DNA of 64,000 bases from Chondromyces crocatus (lineage in GTDB: Bacteria; Myxococcota_A; Polyangia; Polyangiales; Polyangiaceae). A model generated the notes under the pieces. That model had not been told where the DNA came from, did no database searches, and saw only the letters and a list, made by a program, of their open reading frames with translations. The position numbers were made by a program, and so were the translations under genes. Shown in pieces: positions 24,845 through 33,778 of the stretch. The stretch spans positions 9,718,501-9,782,500 of the forward strand of contig NZ_CP012159.1 in NCBI RefSeq assembly GCF_001189295.1, written 5' to 3'. How positions within the stretch are numbered: position 1 is the first letter of the stretch; each line of letters begins with the position of its first letter.

Positions 24845-25534
24845 TCAGAGCTTCACGTCGAGGTGCAGCGCGAAGCCGTCGGGGTTGTAGCCGTTGTCGT
24901 CGGTCGCCCAGCGTGACCAGCCTCCCCCTCGCCGCGCCCATGGCGTGTAGCGCGCCTCTCCTGCGTGATGCGCTCCTCCGCCATCGTAGCCCCGCAGGCC
25001 GAGGCGAAAATCGCGGATGGCGTGGCCAGGCGCCGCGAGCCGCGTCTCGACGGTGATCCGGTAAGCGTCCGGGTCCCGCCCATCGGCGTCCGAGACCACC
25101 TCCGACCAGCCGCCATACTGGCTCGCCCACGGCGTGCATTGCCTCTTCCCGAACTGCAAGGTGGCATTGCCGTCCGAGGCTTCGAGGCAGACGCGCAGAT
25201 CCGTGTCGACGAACCAGACCGAGAACTCGACCTGGAGGTGAATGCGAAGCGAATCGGGATCACGTCCGTCGGAATCGGTCGCCCAGCCGGAGAAGAAGCT
25301 CCCGCCAGAGCTGTCGGACCAGGCCGTGTACCGCTCTCCACCCAGCTCCGCGTGCCCCCGATCCGCAGCCTGTAGGCCGAGACGCAGGCGCTGCGAAGGG
25401 GACGGCACCTCCGCCGCCTCTGCCCTGACCTCCTCGACGGCGACGGACGTCAGGTCCACGCAATCGAGCGTGCAGCCAATGCTGGAGAGAACGACGAAGA
25501 GCAGAGAGCGAACTACGAGTCTCGCTTGTGGCAT
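24845..25534 (-). CDS. secreted lipoprotein with three internal repeats
   Basis: The 229-aa product starts with a signal peptide ending near Cys21 (LLFVVLSSIGC), consistent with a lipoprotein. The mature part consists of three copies of a domain of about 50-60 residues with the pattern RLGLQAADxGxxxxGGxRYTPWAxxxGGxWSxWATDxDGxDPDxxRIxLxVE. Conserved Trp, Gly and DxDGxDPD positions suggest a small beta-rich fold, perhaps with an acidic calcium-binding loop; I know no named family for it. ATG 25534 follows GGAGGGAG. Its function is unknown, presumably at the outer membrane or cell surface. The tandem 43-bp array lies just after its end. Confidence 0.7.
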   Translation of the reverse strand: MPQARLVVRSLLFVVLSSIGCTLDCVDLTSVAVEEVRAEAAEVPSPSQRLRLGLQAADRGHAELGGERYTAWSDSSGGSFFSGWATDSDGRDPDSLRIHLQVEFSVWFVDTDLRVCLEASDGNATLQFGKRQCTPWASQYGGWSEVVSDADGRDPDAYRITVETRLAAPGHAIRDFRLGLRGYDGGGAHHAGEARYTPWARRGGGWSRWATDDNGYNPDGFALHLDVKL

Positions 25535-25977
25535 CAAAGGCTCCCTCCAGCACCGAGCGCTTCGTCAGTGCCCCGCCCCGGGCATGAGAAGCAGAGGATG
25601 TCGACCAACTTCGCACCTTCAGGGTGACGCACTGGCTCGTAACACCAGCCACCCGAGCAGGCAACGTATTCGGTCCTCATTCATGCAATGAAATGGTTCA
25701 CGCAGCGCAGTCATCGTCACAAGGCGCTGTCAATGAACTCGGGGCGTTCACACGATCGATCCAATGATCGAGTGCGTCTTCGGTGAACGGAGGCAGGAAT
25801 CGATCGTTCGATGCACGCACGACGCGCGCAGCGCCATGAGCTCGGTCCACCCGAGTGGCGCACGGCGAGCCATGGTCCGCGCTCGGCCCCTGTCCGGAGG
25901 ACGCGTGGGGACGCCCGACGCTCCCCGTGAAGCCCGCGGGACATCCACCAGCGGCACGCCACGTACGTCGCGCTGGA

Positions 25978-26335
25978 GGGTTCGTCCATCGAGGCTCACT
26001 CATGGCTCGACAGGGGTTCATCGAGCGAGACTCGGCCATTCCCTGACGGAGATCCATCGAGCGATGGCTCGGCCATTCCCTGACGGAGATCCATCGAGCG
26101 ATGGTTCGGCTATCGTCTAACAGGGATTCATTGAGCAGGGCTCGGCCATTCCCTGACAGGCATTCATGGAGTGACGCTCGGCCACCTCCTGACCGGGTTC
26201 GTCCAGCGAGGCACAGTGGTCGCCCGGTGGGGTTCGTCGCGCGGAGTTCGACCCTCCTTCGAGAGGGTTCGTCCAGCGAGGTCCAGTGGTCGCTCGACAA
26301 GGTTCGTCCAGCGAAGCTCGGTGATCGCCTGGCGA
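25978..26335. repeat. diverged tandem repeats of about 33-37 bp (about 10 units)
   Basis: Units with rough consensus GGGTTCATCGAGCGAGGCTC followed by GGCCATTCCCTGACAG recur near 25978, 26014, 26051, 26088, 26121, 26158, 26195, 26232, 26265 and 26297, with isolated copies near 26410 and 26608. The last copy (GGGTTCGTCTAGTGAAGCTCG) overlaps the stop codon of the small acidic protein gene at 26617, so the family may have grown from that gene end. No spacers; diverged minisatellite. Confidence 0.7.
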
Positions 26336-26391
26336 GGCGCCCCCTGCAAGGCGCCCCCTGCAAGGCGCCCCCTGCAAGGTGCCCCCTGCAA
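26336..26391. repeat. four tandem 14-bp repeats (GGCGCCCCCTGCAA)
   Basis: Four head-to-tail copies start at 26336, 26350, 26364 and 26378; the last has one change (GGTGCC). This is a recent slippage expansion inside the larger repeat region. Confidence 0.9.
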
Positions 26392-26429
26392 GGCCCGGCG
26401 GTCGCCCTGCAGAGTTCGTCCAGCCAGGC

Positions 26430-26596
26430 CTCGCTGGTCGCGTGGCAAGACGCCCCCCTGCCAGCGAAACCTTGCTGGTCGCGTGGCAAGACGTCCTCCC
26501 TGCCGGCGAGACCTCGCTGGTCGCGTGGCAAGACGCCTCCCTTGCCTGCGAGATCTCGCTGGTTGCGTGGCAAGACGCCCCACCGCGAGGCCCGAC
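26430..26596. repeat. four tandem 41-42-bp repeats
   Basis: Units beginning CTCGCTGGTCGCGTGGCAAG start at 26430, 26471, 26513 and 26555 with a few mismatches between copies; the fourth is incomplete. The 42-bp period keeps reading frames open and explains the long false open frames on both strands. Confidence 0.85.
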
Positions 26597-26616
26597 GGTC
26601 GCCCGACAGGGTTCGT

Positions 26617-26973
26617 CTAGTGAAGCTCGTCGGGGTCGAGGAGGCGCTCGATCTGCGCCTGCTCTTCCCGCCGCAAGCCCTGCCGCTCGACGTGCCCGAG
26701 CTGATCTTTGTCCTCGGAGATCTCGCCGAGCACGGCGCCCATGCCGGACAGACCTTCGAGGCGCGTGTCGACCCGGCGCTCTTCGAGGCCGCGGCGCTCT
26801 TCGGGGACCGACTCGGGCTCGTCCTCCCGCTCCTCGGGGCGGAGCGACTGGGCCACGCGGAGGGCCTCCTCGCCTTCGACCAGGCGGGGGGCCGGCGGGG
26901 GTTGCTCCTCCGGCTCGAGGTCACGGCTGTGCTGCCCACTCCCCCTCGTCAGCTTCTTCGCCGTCGATGCCAT
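26617..26973 (-). CDS. small charged protein of unknown function
   Basis: This is a 118-aa, strongly charged protein (Glu/Arg-rich, few hydrophobic residues) starting MASTAKKLTRGSGQHSRDLE and ending LLDPDELH. The middle looks disordered or coiled-coil (LRPEEREDEPESVPEERRGLEERR). A strong AGGAGG six to seven bases before ATG 26973 supports expression. I do not recognise a family; it could be a DNA- or protein-binding accessory factor. It is divergent to the DedA gene across 210 bp, and its stop codon lies inside a copy of the 33-37-bp repeat family. Confidence 0.6.
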   Translation of the reverse strand: MASTAKKLTRGSGQHSRDLEPEEQPPPAPRLVEGEEALRVAQSLRPEEREDEPESVPEERRGLEERRVDTRLEGLSGMGAVLGEISEDKDQLGHVERQGLRREEQAQIERLLDPDELH

Positions 26974-27183
26974 GGTGTTCCTCCTGGCCGCAGCGCGGCC
27001 GCCTGTCCCCAGCGGTCTTACAAATCCGGTGCCGTGAGAAACATCACGGACATGGCGGGGAAGAGCACGGTGGGCCGTGGGGGGTGGGCGTGGCCCGTTC
27101 GGCCGCACGCCAGGGCACGGCCAGAGGCCCGACGGAGGCGCAGGACATTCGACTCGGCCTCGGGCTTCGGGTAAACGGGGCCC

Positions 27184-27894
27184 GTGGATCTCCTGCGCGA
27201 GTTTTTCAGCAGGCTTCGGGACCTCGAAGCCCTCCTCACCTGGGGTGGGTATCCCGTCCTGATGGCCATCATCTTCGCCGAGACGGGCCTGCTCGTCGGG
27301 TTCTTCCTGCCGGGCGACTCGCTGCTCGTGACCGCCGGGGTGCTGGTCAACGCAGGGATGATCAACCCGTTCCAGCTGGGGAACTTCGAGAACCTGCTCC
27401 TGATGAACGCGACGCTGATGACGATGGCGATCGTCGGCGACGCGGTCGGGTTCTCCATCGGGCGGCGCGCAGGGCCGAAGATCTTCAACCGGGAGCAGTC
27501 CTTCTTCTTCCGGAAGGACTACCTGATCGCCACGAAGACGTTCTACGAGCGCCACGGGGGCAAGACGATCATCCTCGCGCGGTTCATGCCGTTCGCGCGG
27601 ACGTTCGCGCCGGTCGTCGCCGGGGTCGGGCAGATGGAGTACCGCCGCTTCGCGATGTTCAACATCGCCGGCGGGGTGCTGTGGGTCTTCTCGATGACGT
27701 TCCTCGGCTACTTCCTGGGGAAGATCTTCGATGCCAAGCAGATCGAGCGGGTGGTCATCCTGATCATCATCGTCTCGGTGCTGCCGGTGGTCATCGGCGC
27801 CATCCGCCACCGGATGGCGCGGGAGCAGCCGGTGGTGGGCGTGGTGCCGCTGGATCCGGCATCGCAGCGTGCTCCGAAGGCGGACAAAGACTGA
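27184..27894 (+). CDS. dedA: DedA/SNARE-associated (VTT) membrane protein
   Basis: The 236-aa protein has the hallmark elements of the DedA family of lipid-transport-type membrane proteins: an early ENLFP-like segment ([31 protein letters not shown]), the re-entrant and arginine motif with [23 protein letters not shown], and C-terminal helices. These proteins are proposed to flip or recycle undecaprenyl phosphate or phospholipids and to keep membrane homeostasis. The start is GTG 27184 with only a weak purine-rich sequence upstream. The following helicase gene overlaps its end or starts 17 bp after, depending on the start chosen, so they are probably co-transcribed. Confidence 0.9.
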   Translation: MDLLREFFSRLRDLEALLTWGGYPVLMAIIFAETGLLVGFFLPGDSLLVTAGVLVNAGMINPFQLGNFENLLLMNATLMTMAIVGDAVGFSIGRRAGPKIFNREQSFFFRKDYLIATKTFYERHGGKTIILARFMPFARTFAPVVAGVGQMEYRRFAMFNIAGGVLWVFSMTFLGYFLGKIFDAKQIERVVILIIIVSVLPVVIGAIRHRMAREQPVVGVVPLDPASQRAPKADKD

Positions 27895-27910
27895 GGCGGA
27901 GAGAGACCCG

Positions 27911-30900
27911 TTGGCAGCACCGATCGACGATCTCCTCGCCACGCTCCGGAAAGCGTGCCTGCCTGGTATCTGGTCTCAAGGTGTGAAGCTCGCCCGGGAG
28001 GGGGCAGTGTTCGACCGGCAGGCGCGCGCCGACACGGTGACCGCTCGGGTGCGCTCGGGGGCCGTGGCACCGACGGTGACCCTCTACCCCGACGACGGCG
28101 AGTGGACCTGCGACTGCGGGGGGAAGTTCGACCCTTGTCCGCACGTGGCCGCGACGGCCATCGCCGCGGCGCAAGGCCTTGCCGAGCCGCCTCCTGTCGC
28201 GGCGCCGAGCGCTGCGGGGGGCAGTGGTGCGGCTTCGGGCGCGAGCGCCACGGCAGGGGCAGGCGTCGAGGGAAGTGGGGGACGCGCGGGCGGAGGGGTC
28301 GTGTCGACGGCGCCCGGGCGCTTCGAGACGCTGGATGCTGGGTGGAGCGGGCGCGGCGGGCGCGGCACCGAGAGCGTGGTGGTCCGGGAGGCGGCGCCGG
28401 TCGTGCGCGCCGGGGGCACAGCGAGCGCGGGGTCTGCCGAAGGGCCGCGCTCGGCGAAGCTGCGGTACGTGCTGCGGCGTCAGCCCGGGGGGCTGGGGCT
28501 GGAGCGCTGGCTGGTGCTGCCCGATGGGCGTGAAGAGGCGGTGCGCGGGCCGCTCGCGCGGGTGCGGCTCACCGACGGGGCGACGTTGCTCCCCACGCAC
28601 GAGGACGTGACCCTCGATCGTCTGGTGGGGAACAAGCAGTTCGGCTACCTGCCGGCGGAGCGCACGCCCGAGGTCTTCGCGGCGCTCGGCGGGGTGTCCG
28701 ACGTGCGGATGGAGCAGCGCCCGGTGTCGGTGTCGCCACAGCTCTGCTTGCCGCGGGGTCAGATCGTGGACGCGCCGAACGGTGGGGTGGCGCTGGTGCT
28801 CGATCGGGATCCGTCGGTGACCGAGGTGCTGACCGCGGGGGTGGTGCTCTGCGGAGACGTGCTGCACCGGCTGGGCGAGATGGAGCTGACCGGGATGAGG
28901 CTGGAGAAGCTGCCGGTGCGGCGGGTGTTCCCCAAGGCGGACCTGGGGCAGGTGGTGACGCAGATCCTGCCGGACCTGGGGCGGCGCTTCCCGGTCGAGG
29001 TGCGGACGAAGCGCTTGCCCAAGGCACAGAAGGGGGCACGGCCGCGCATCCTGTTCCAGCTCCTGCAGCGCGGGCACACGCTGTCGGTGATCCCGAGCCT
29101 GGTTTACGGGGATCCGCCGCAGGCGCGCGTGGAGAACGGGCGGCTCGTGCACCTGCGCGGGGCGACGCCCGTGCGGGACGAGTCCGGCGAGCGGGACCTG
29201 CTGAACCGGCTGCGCGCGGAGCTGAACCTGGTGCCAGGGCGCTGCGTGGACTTCGACGGGGGGGAGGCAGCACGGTTCGCGGCGCGGCTCCAGGGGTGGA
29301 GCGCGCGCGAGGGGGGCGAGGACCACCGGAAGATCTTCAAGAAGACCGAGCTGGTCCCGCGGCTCGTGGTCGACGACGTGTCGATCGAGCTGTTCTTCGA
29401 GCTGCGGCGCGCAGGGACCAAGGAAGACGACGAGGACGGCGAGGTGCCGTCGGGGGCGCGGGTGGACGCGGCGGCAGTGGTGAAGGCCTGGCAGGACGGG
29501 CTGCCGCTGGTGCCGCTGGCCGCCGGGGGATGGGCGCCACTGCCGGGCGAGTGGATGAACCAGCACGGGCAGCGGGTCGCGGATCTGCTGGCGGCGAAGC
29601 GCGACGACGGGACGGTGTCCCCCGCGGCGCTGCCGGCGATGTCCGAGCTGTGCGACGCGCTGGAGATGCCGCGGCCAGCGGGGCTCAAGCGGCTGGAGCC
29701 GCTGTTCCAGGGCTTCGAGGCGGTGCCGGAGGCGGGGCTGCCGGAGGATCTTTCGGCGACGCTCCGGCCGTACCAGCGGCAAGGGGTCGACTGGCTGTGC
29801 TTCCTGCGCGACGCGGGGCTCGGCGCGGTGCTCGCCGACGACATGGGTCTCGGCAAGACGCTGCAGGCACTCTGCGCGCTGAAGGGGCGGGCGCTCGTGG
29901 TCTGCCCGCGGAGCGTGGTGCACAACTGGGCGGCGGAGATCCAGCGCTTCCGCCCGGGGCTCGCGGTGAGCATCTACCACGGGCCGAAGCGGGCGCTGGA
30001 TCCCGAGGCCGACGTGACGCTCACGACCTACTCGGTGCTCCGCCTCGACGCGGAGGAGCTCGCGCAGGTGACGTGGGGCGTGGTGGTGCTCGACGAGGCG
30101 CAGATCATCAAGAACCCCGACAGCCAGGTGGCCCGGGCGGCGTACGCGCTGAAGGCCGACTTCCGGATGTCGTTGAGCGGTACGCCCGTGGAGAACCGGC
30201 TCGAGGAGCTGTGGAGTCAGATGCACTTCACGAACCGCGGGCTGCTCGGCGGGTTCGGCGACTTCCAGGAGCGGTTCGCGCGGCCGATCGGGGCGGGGCA
30301 GCCCGATGCGGCGGCGCGGCTGCGGCAGAAGATCCGGCCGTTCGTGATGCGGCGGCTGAAGCGGGAGGTGGCGCCGGAGCTGCCTCCGCGTACGGACGCG
30401 GTGCTGTACTGCGAGCTGGAGGAGGGGGAGCGCGCCGTCTACGACGCGGTGATGGCGGCGACGCGCAAGGAGGTGGTGACGAAGCTGGCCGAGGGCGGGA
30501 GCGTGCTGGCGGCGCTGGAGGCGCTCTTGCGGCTGCGGCAGGCGGCGTGTCACGCGGCGCTGGTGCCAGGGCAGTCGGCGAGTTCGTCGTCGAAGGTGGA
30601 GCGGCTGGTGGAGGCGCTCATCGACGCGGCCGCGGACGGGCACAAGGCGCTGGTGTTCTCGCAGTGGACGTCGCTGCTCGATCTGGTGGAGCCGCATCTC
30701 GAGGCGGTGGGGATCTCGTTCGCGCGGCTGGACGGGTCGACGCGTGACCGGGCCGGCGTGGTGACGTCGTTCCAGGATCCAGCAGGGCCGCCGGTGCTCT
30801 TGATCTCGCTGAAGGCGGGCGGGACGGGCTTGAACCTGACCGCGGCCGACCACGTGTTCCTGATGGATCCGTGGTGGAACCCGGCGGTGGAGGATCAAGC

Positions 30901-31090
30901 GGCGGACCGGGCGCACCGCATCGGGCAGGACCGGCCGGTGATGGTGTACCGGCTGGTGGCGAAGGACACGGTCGAGGAAGGGATCCTGGGGCTCCAGGAG
31001 AAGAAGCGGGCGCTGGCAGGGGCGGCCCTCGGCGAGGTGGAGCAGGCCGCGGCGCTGACGCGGGAAGATCTGCTCTCGCTCTTGCGATGA
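27911..31090 (+). CDS. SWIM zinc finger SNF2-family helicase
   Basis: The product of about 1060 aa starts with a SWIM zinc finger ([14 protein letters not shown], a CxC...CxH motif near residue 65-75), a long middle region, and a C-terminal SNF2 ATPase: DDMGLGKT (Walker A, near 643), [10 protein letters not shown] (near 728), [14 protein letters not shown], and the helicase C part with [34 protein letters not shown]. It belongs to the bacterial RapA/HepA-like group and should move on duplex DNA to remodel protein-DNA complexes; its exact job is unknown. I prefer TTG 27911, nine bases after GGAG; GTG 27869, inside the DedA gene, is the alternative and adds 14 residues. The end overlaps the glycosyltransferase start by 4 bp (ATGA). 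Confidence 0.92.
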   Translation: MAAPIDDLLATLRKACLPGIWSQGVKLAREGAVFDRQARADTVTARVRSGAVAPTVTLYPDDGEWTCDCGGKFDPCPHVAATAIAAAQGLAEPPPVAAPSAAGGSGAASGASATAGAGVEGSGGRAGGGVVSTAPGRFETLDAGWSGRGGRGTESVVVREAAPVVRAGGTASAGSAEGPRSAKLRYVLRRQPGGLGLERWLVLPDGREEAVRGPLARVRLTDGATLLPTHEDVTLDRLVGNKQFGYLPAERTPEVFAALGGVSDVRMEQRPVSVSPQLCLPRGQIVDAPNGGVALVLDRDPSVTEVLTAGVVLCGDVLHRLGEMELTGMRLEKLPVRRVFPKADLGQVVTQILPDLGRRFPVEVRTKRLPKAQKGARPRILFQLLQRGHTLSVIPSLVYGDPPQARVENGRLVHLRGATPVRDESGERDLLNRLRAELNLVPGRCVDFDGGEAARFAARLQGWSAREGGEDHRKIFKKTELVPRLVVDDVSIELFFELRRAGTKEDDEDGEVPSGARVDAAAVVKAWQDGLPLVPLAAGGWAPLPGEWMNQHGQRVADLLAAKRDDGTVSPAALPAMSELCDALEMPRPAGLKRLEPLFQGFEAVPEAGLPEDLSATLRPYQRQGVDWLCFLRDAGLGAVLADDMGLGKTLQALCALKGRALVVCPRSVVHNWAAEIQRFRPGLAVSIYHGPKRALDPEADVTLTTYSVLRLDAEELAQVTWGVVVLDEAQIIKNPDSQVARAAYALKADFRMSLSGTPVENRLEELWSQMHFTNRGLLGGFGDFQERFARPIGAGQPDAAARLRQKIRPFVMRRLKREVAPELPPRTDAVLYCELEEGERAVYDAVMAATRKEVVTKLAEGGSVLAALEALLRLRQAACHAALVPGQSASSSSKVERLVEALIDAAADGHKALVFSQWTSLLDLVEPHLEAVGISFARLDGSTRDRAGVVTSFQDPAGPPVLLISLKAGGTGLNLTAADHVFLMDPWWNPAVEDQAADRAHRIGQDRPVMVYRLVAKDTVEEGILGLQEKKRALAGAALGEVEQAAALTREDLLSLLR

Positions 31091-32247
31091 AGGTCTGCAT
31101 CGACTGCCGCTACATCCGGGAGCGGCCGAGCGGGGTGGGTGCCTACGTGCAAGCACTGGTGGACCGGCTGCCCGCGCTCGGTCCGCGCGCGCAGTTCGTG
31201 CTGTGGCGTCATCCGCGGGCGAAGGCGCCGCTCAGCCAGGCGCCGAACGTGACGGAGGTGGTGGCGCCGAGCAACCCGAACGAGCCGGTGTCGCTGCTCT
31301 TGCCGCGGCTGTTCGGGCCGACGGACGGAGACGTGTTCCACGCGCCGCACAACCTCTTGCCGTTCGGGATCCGATCGACGGCGGTGGTGACGATCCACGA
31401 CATCATGTGGCTGGACGAGCCGCACCTGGCCGAGGGGTCGGCGCTGCTGCGGGTGTTCCGGGTGCCGTTCTTCCGGGCGGGGCTGGTGAACGCAATCCTC
31501 GGGGCGCGCCGGATCCTCACGGTGTCGCAGGCGTCGGCGGACGCGATCGTGCGGTTCCACCCGGCGACGCGGGATCGGGTGGTGGTGACGCACAACGCGG
31601 TCGACGCGCGGTTCGCGCCGCCCGTGGACGTGGACGCGGCGCGAGCGCGGGCGGCGGCGCTGGTGGGGAGCGATGCGCCGTACTTCCTGCTGGTGGGCCA
31701 GAACGCGCCGTACAAGGGGCACGAGCTGGCGCTGCGCGCGTTCGCGGCGATGGTGCATGCGCGCGGTGGAGGCGGGTCGGGGGGAGAGCGGCTGGTGTTG
31801 CTGCAGCGGCTGTGGCCGGGGCGCGGGCTGGATCGGCTGGCGCAGGAGCTGGGGGTGCGGGACCGGCTGGTGCTGCTGAAAGGGGTGCCGTTCGAGGGGC
31901 TGCTCGCGCTGATGCACGGGGCGACGGCGCTGCTCCAGCCGTCGCTGGCCGAGGGGTTCGGCATGCCGGCGCTGGAGGCAATGGCCGTCGGTTGCCCGGT
32001 CATCGCGAGCGACATCGCGCCGCTCGTGGAGGTGCTGGGGGGCGCGGGTGTCCACGTGCCACGCGGCGAGGTGGGGGCGCTCGCGGAGGCGATGCAGAAG
32101 GTGCGCGAGGAAGCCGGGTGGCGGGCCGAACTGCGCGCGCGCGGGCTCGAACGGGCGCGGGCGTTCTCCTGGGATGCCTGCGCGCAGACGACGTTCGAGG
32201 TCCACGAGGAAGCAGCCCGCCTCGGCCCTTTGCGCACCATGAGCTGA
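31087..32247 (+). CDS. GT4-type glycosyltransferase
   Basis: The 386-aa protein shows the GT-B fold of the glycosyltransferase group 1 family: N-terminal [54 protein letters not shown], the start of the second domain at [13 protein letters not shown], and the retaining-type E-x7-E signature in [21 protein letters not shown] near residue 286. It should transfer a sugar from a nucleotide donor during surface polysaccharide or glycoconjugate synthesis; donor and acceptor are unknown. Its ATG overlaps the helicase stop (ATGA), so it is co-translated with the helicase, an unusual pairing with no evident biochemical link. Confidence 0.9.
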   Translation: MKVCIDCRYIRERPSGVGAYVQALVDRLPALGPRAQFVLWRHPRAKAPLSQAPNVTEVVAPSNPNEPVSLLLPRLFGPTDGDVFHAPHNLLPFGIRSTAVVTIHDIMWLDEPHLAEGSALLRVFRVPFFRAGLVNAILGARRILTVSQASADAIVRFHPATRDRVVVTHNAVDARFAPPVDVDAARARAAALVGSDAPYFLLVGQNAPYKGHELALRAFAAMVHARGGGGSGGERLVLLQRLWPGRGLDRLAQELGVRDRLVLLKGVPFEGLLALMHGATALLQPSLAEGFGMPALEAMAVGCPVIASDIAPLVEVLGGAGVHVPRGEVGALAEAMQKVREEAGWRAELRARGLERARAFSWDACAQTTFEVHEEAARLGPLRTMS

Positions 32248-32350
32248 ACTGCGCGCATCGAACCGCGATCGCTGAAAACGTGTGAGCCGAACCGCGTGAG
32301 CTGAGCGTGCACGCAGGCTCACCTTCGTGGCACGCGGCTGCATCTCCCGC

Positions 32351-32380
32351 TTTCACGGCAAGCGCGCTTCGACATAATAC
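32351..32380 (+). promoter_or_regulatory. candidate promoter for RsbR-like gene
   Basis: TAATAC at 32375-32380 resembles a -10 box in an otherwise GC-rich stretch, with TTTCAC at 32351-32356 as a weak -35 at 18-bp spacing. If used, transcription would begin near 32387, which favours the ATG at 32468 over an in-frame GTG at 32381. Confidence 0.3.
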
Positions 32381-32467
32381 GTGTGTGCGGAGCTGCGCGG
32401 GCCGAACGAGGCGACGCGAGCCTCGGGCGAGGGGGGATGTTCACCGGAGCTGGCCGAAGGAACGCTG

Positions 32468-33688
32468 ATGGAAGAGCCGAACGAGCACCCACTCGAACGC
32501 TTCTGCGAGGCGCTGGAGCGCCGCTTCGACAGGCTGCTCCCGAAGATCAACACGCACATCCTCCATTACTTTCCGGCGCTCGCCGCGGTGCCCGAGGACG
32601 TGATGCTGCAGGCCAACGCCGACGGCCTGCGGTCCTACCTCGTCTCGACGATGGAGCCCGATCTCGAGCCGCTGCGTCAGCGGGTGGTGGCGAGCAGCGA
32701 GGCGCTGGTGGTGATCGGGGGCGCGCCGGAGAACGCGCGCCACCTGCTGGAGGCGTCACGGCAGGAGGTGCTGGCGGTCGCGCTGGAGCTGGTGGCAGAG
32801 GGATTCCCCCACGCGCGCGAGGGGACGCTGCAGCTCATGGCGTCCTACTCCGCCGGGCTGGAGGCGACGACGAAGATGGCGTTCACGCTGCCGCAGGCGG
32901 GGCTGGTCCTCAGCGCGCCGCTGTTGCGGGTGTTCGCCGAGGTGTGCCCCGAGGCGATCGCCGTCAGCTCGATGGGGGAGTACATGAGCTTCGCCAACGA
33001 GTCGATGAACTCGCTGATGGGGCGTGAGCTCACGCTGGGCGAGACGTTCGGGTCGCTGGTGGTGCCCGCGCACGCGGGGCGCTGGGCAGCGGCGCGCGAG
33101 GCGATCATGGCGGAGCAGCACTGGCGGGGTCGGCTGCGGCTGCTCGGCGCCGAGGGGCACGAGGTCCCCGTGGACGTGACGGCGTTCCGGCTCCAGACGG
33201 AGGGCGGGGGCGAGGCCCTCTGCTGCATCGTGCGCGACGTGTCCGAGCTGCTGAAGGTGGAGCAAGAGCGGCTGCGGCTCCAGGCAGAGGTGATCGCGAC
33301 CCAGGACGCGGCGATCCGCGAGCTGATGACGCCGCTCTTGCCGCTCGCCGAGGGCGTGGTGGCGATGCCGATCGTGGGGACGGTCGACGCGACGCGCGGG
33401 GCGTCGATCCTGGACGCGCTGCTGGAGGGAATCGCAGCACGTCAGGCGCGGGTGGCGATCCTGGACATCACGGGGATGAGCGTGGTGGACACGCACGTCG
33501 CCGAGGGGCTCCTGCGGGCGGCGCGGGCAGCGAAGCTGCTGGGCACGGAGTTGATCGTGACCGGCATCCGCGGCGCGGTGGCGCAGACGCTGGTGGGCCT
33601 GGACGTGCACCTGGACGGGATGATCACCTGCGCGACGCTGCAAGAAGGCGTGGCGCGGGCGATGCGCCTCGCCAGGAAGACACGCTGA
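32468..33688 (+). CDS. RsbR-type PAS-STAS stress sensor
   Basis: The 406-aa product has an N-terminal helical sensor region, a PAS domain around residues 150-270 (ISSMGEYMSFANESMNSLMG, ending in IVRDVSELL), a linking coiled coil, and a C-terminal STAS domain from about 290 (TPLLPLAEGVVAMPIVGTVD, AILDITGMSVVDTHVAEGLL, LIVTGIRGAVAQTLVGLDV). This matches RsbR-like stressosome components, in which Thr residues in STAS are phosphorylated by RsbT-like kinases. No RsbS, RsbT or RsbU gene is near, so it may work with partners elsewhere. ATG 32468 follows AAGGAA at good spacing; a GTG at 32381 is the alternative. A second RsbR-like STAS domain ends the large gene at 40890-45893. Confidence 0.85.
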   Translation: MEEPNEHPLERFCEALERRFDRLLPKINTHILHYFPALAAVPEDVMLQANADGLRSYLVSTMEPDLEPLRQRVVASSEALVVIGGAPENARHLLEASRQEVLAVALELVAEGFPHAREGTLQLMASYSAGLEATTKMAFTLPQAGLVLSAPLLRVFAEVCPEAIAVSSMGEYMSFANESMNSLMGRELTLGETFGSLVVPAHAGRWAAAREAIMAEQHWRGRLRLLGAEGHEVPVDVTAFRLQTEGGGEALCCIVRDVSELLKVEQERLRLQAEVIATQDAAIRELMTPLLPLAEGVVAMPIVGTVDATRGASILDALLEGIAARQARVAILDITGMSVVDTHVAEGLLRAARAAKLLGTELIVTGIRGAVAQTLVGLDVHLDGMITCATLQEGVARAMRLARKTR

Positions 33689-33693
33689 CGCGC

Positions 33694-33744
33694 GGTCGTG
33701 GGGTGACGTGGATCGTGGAGTGACGCGGATCGTGGGGTGACGAG
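33694..33744. repeat. three tandem 17-bp repeats
   Basis: Between two convergent genes, units of 17 bp with consensus GATCGTGGGGTGACGNG begin at 33694, 33711 and 33728. They follow the stop of the RsbR-like gene directly. No strong hairpin; function not evident. Confidence 0.8.
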
Positions 33745-33778
33745 GCGACCGCGAAGAAGAGGCGGTCGCCCAGGGGGG

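Larger units (their letters stand above)
25535..26616. other. repeat-rich intergenic region
   Basis: About 1.1 kb without a convincing gene. From 25978 to 26620 it is almost entirely made of three repeat families listed separately. Long open frames cross it on both strands, but they translate the repeats and lack ribosome-binding sites. The first 440 bp include the leader of the triple-repeat lipoprotein. Confidence 0.6.

Noticed and set aside
25698-26939. 413-codon minus-strand open frame
   Set aside because: It mainly translates tandem repeats with periods divisible by three or mixed, has no ribosome-binding site, and overlaps the better supported small gene at 26617-26973 in another frame.
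27791-31156. 1121-codon minus-strand open frame opposite the SNF2 helicase
   Set aside because: It is Arg/His/Pro-rich antisense of a clear helicase gene; open antisense frames are normal at this GC content.
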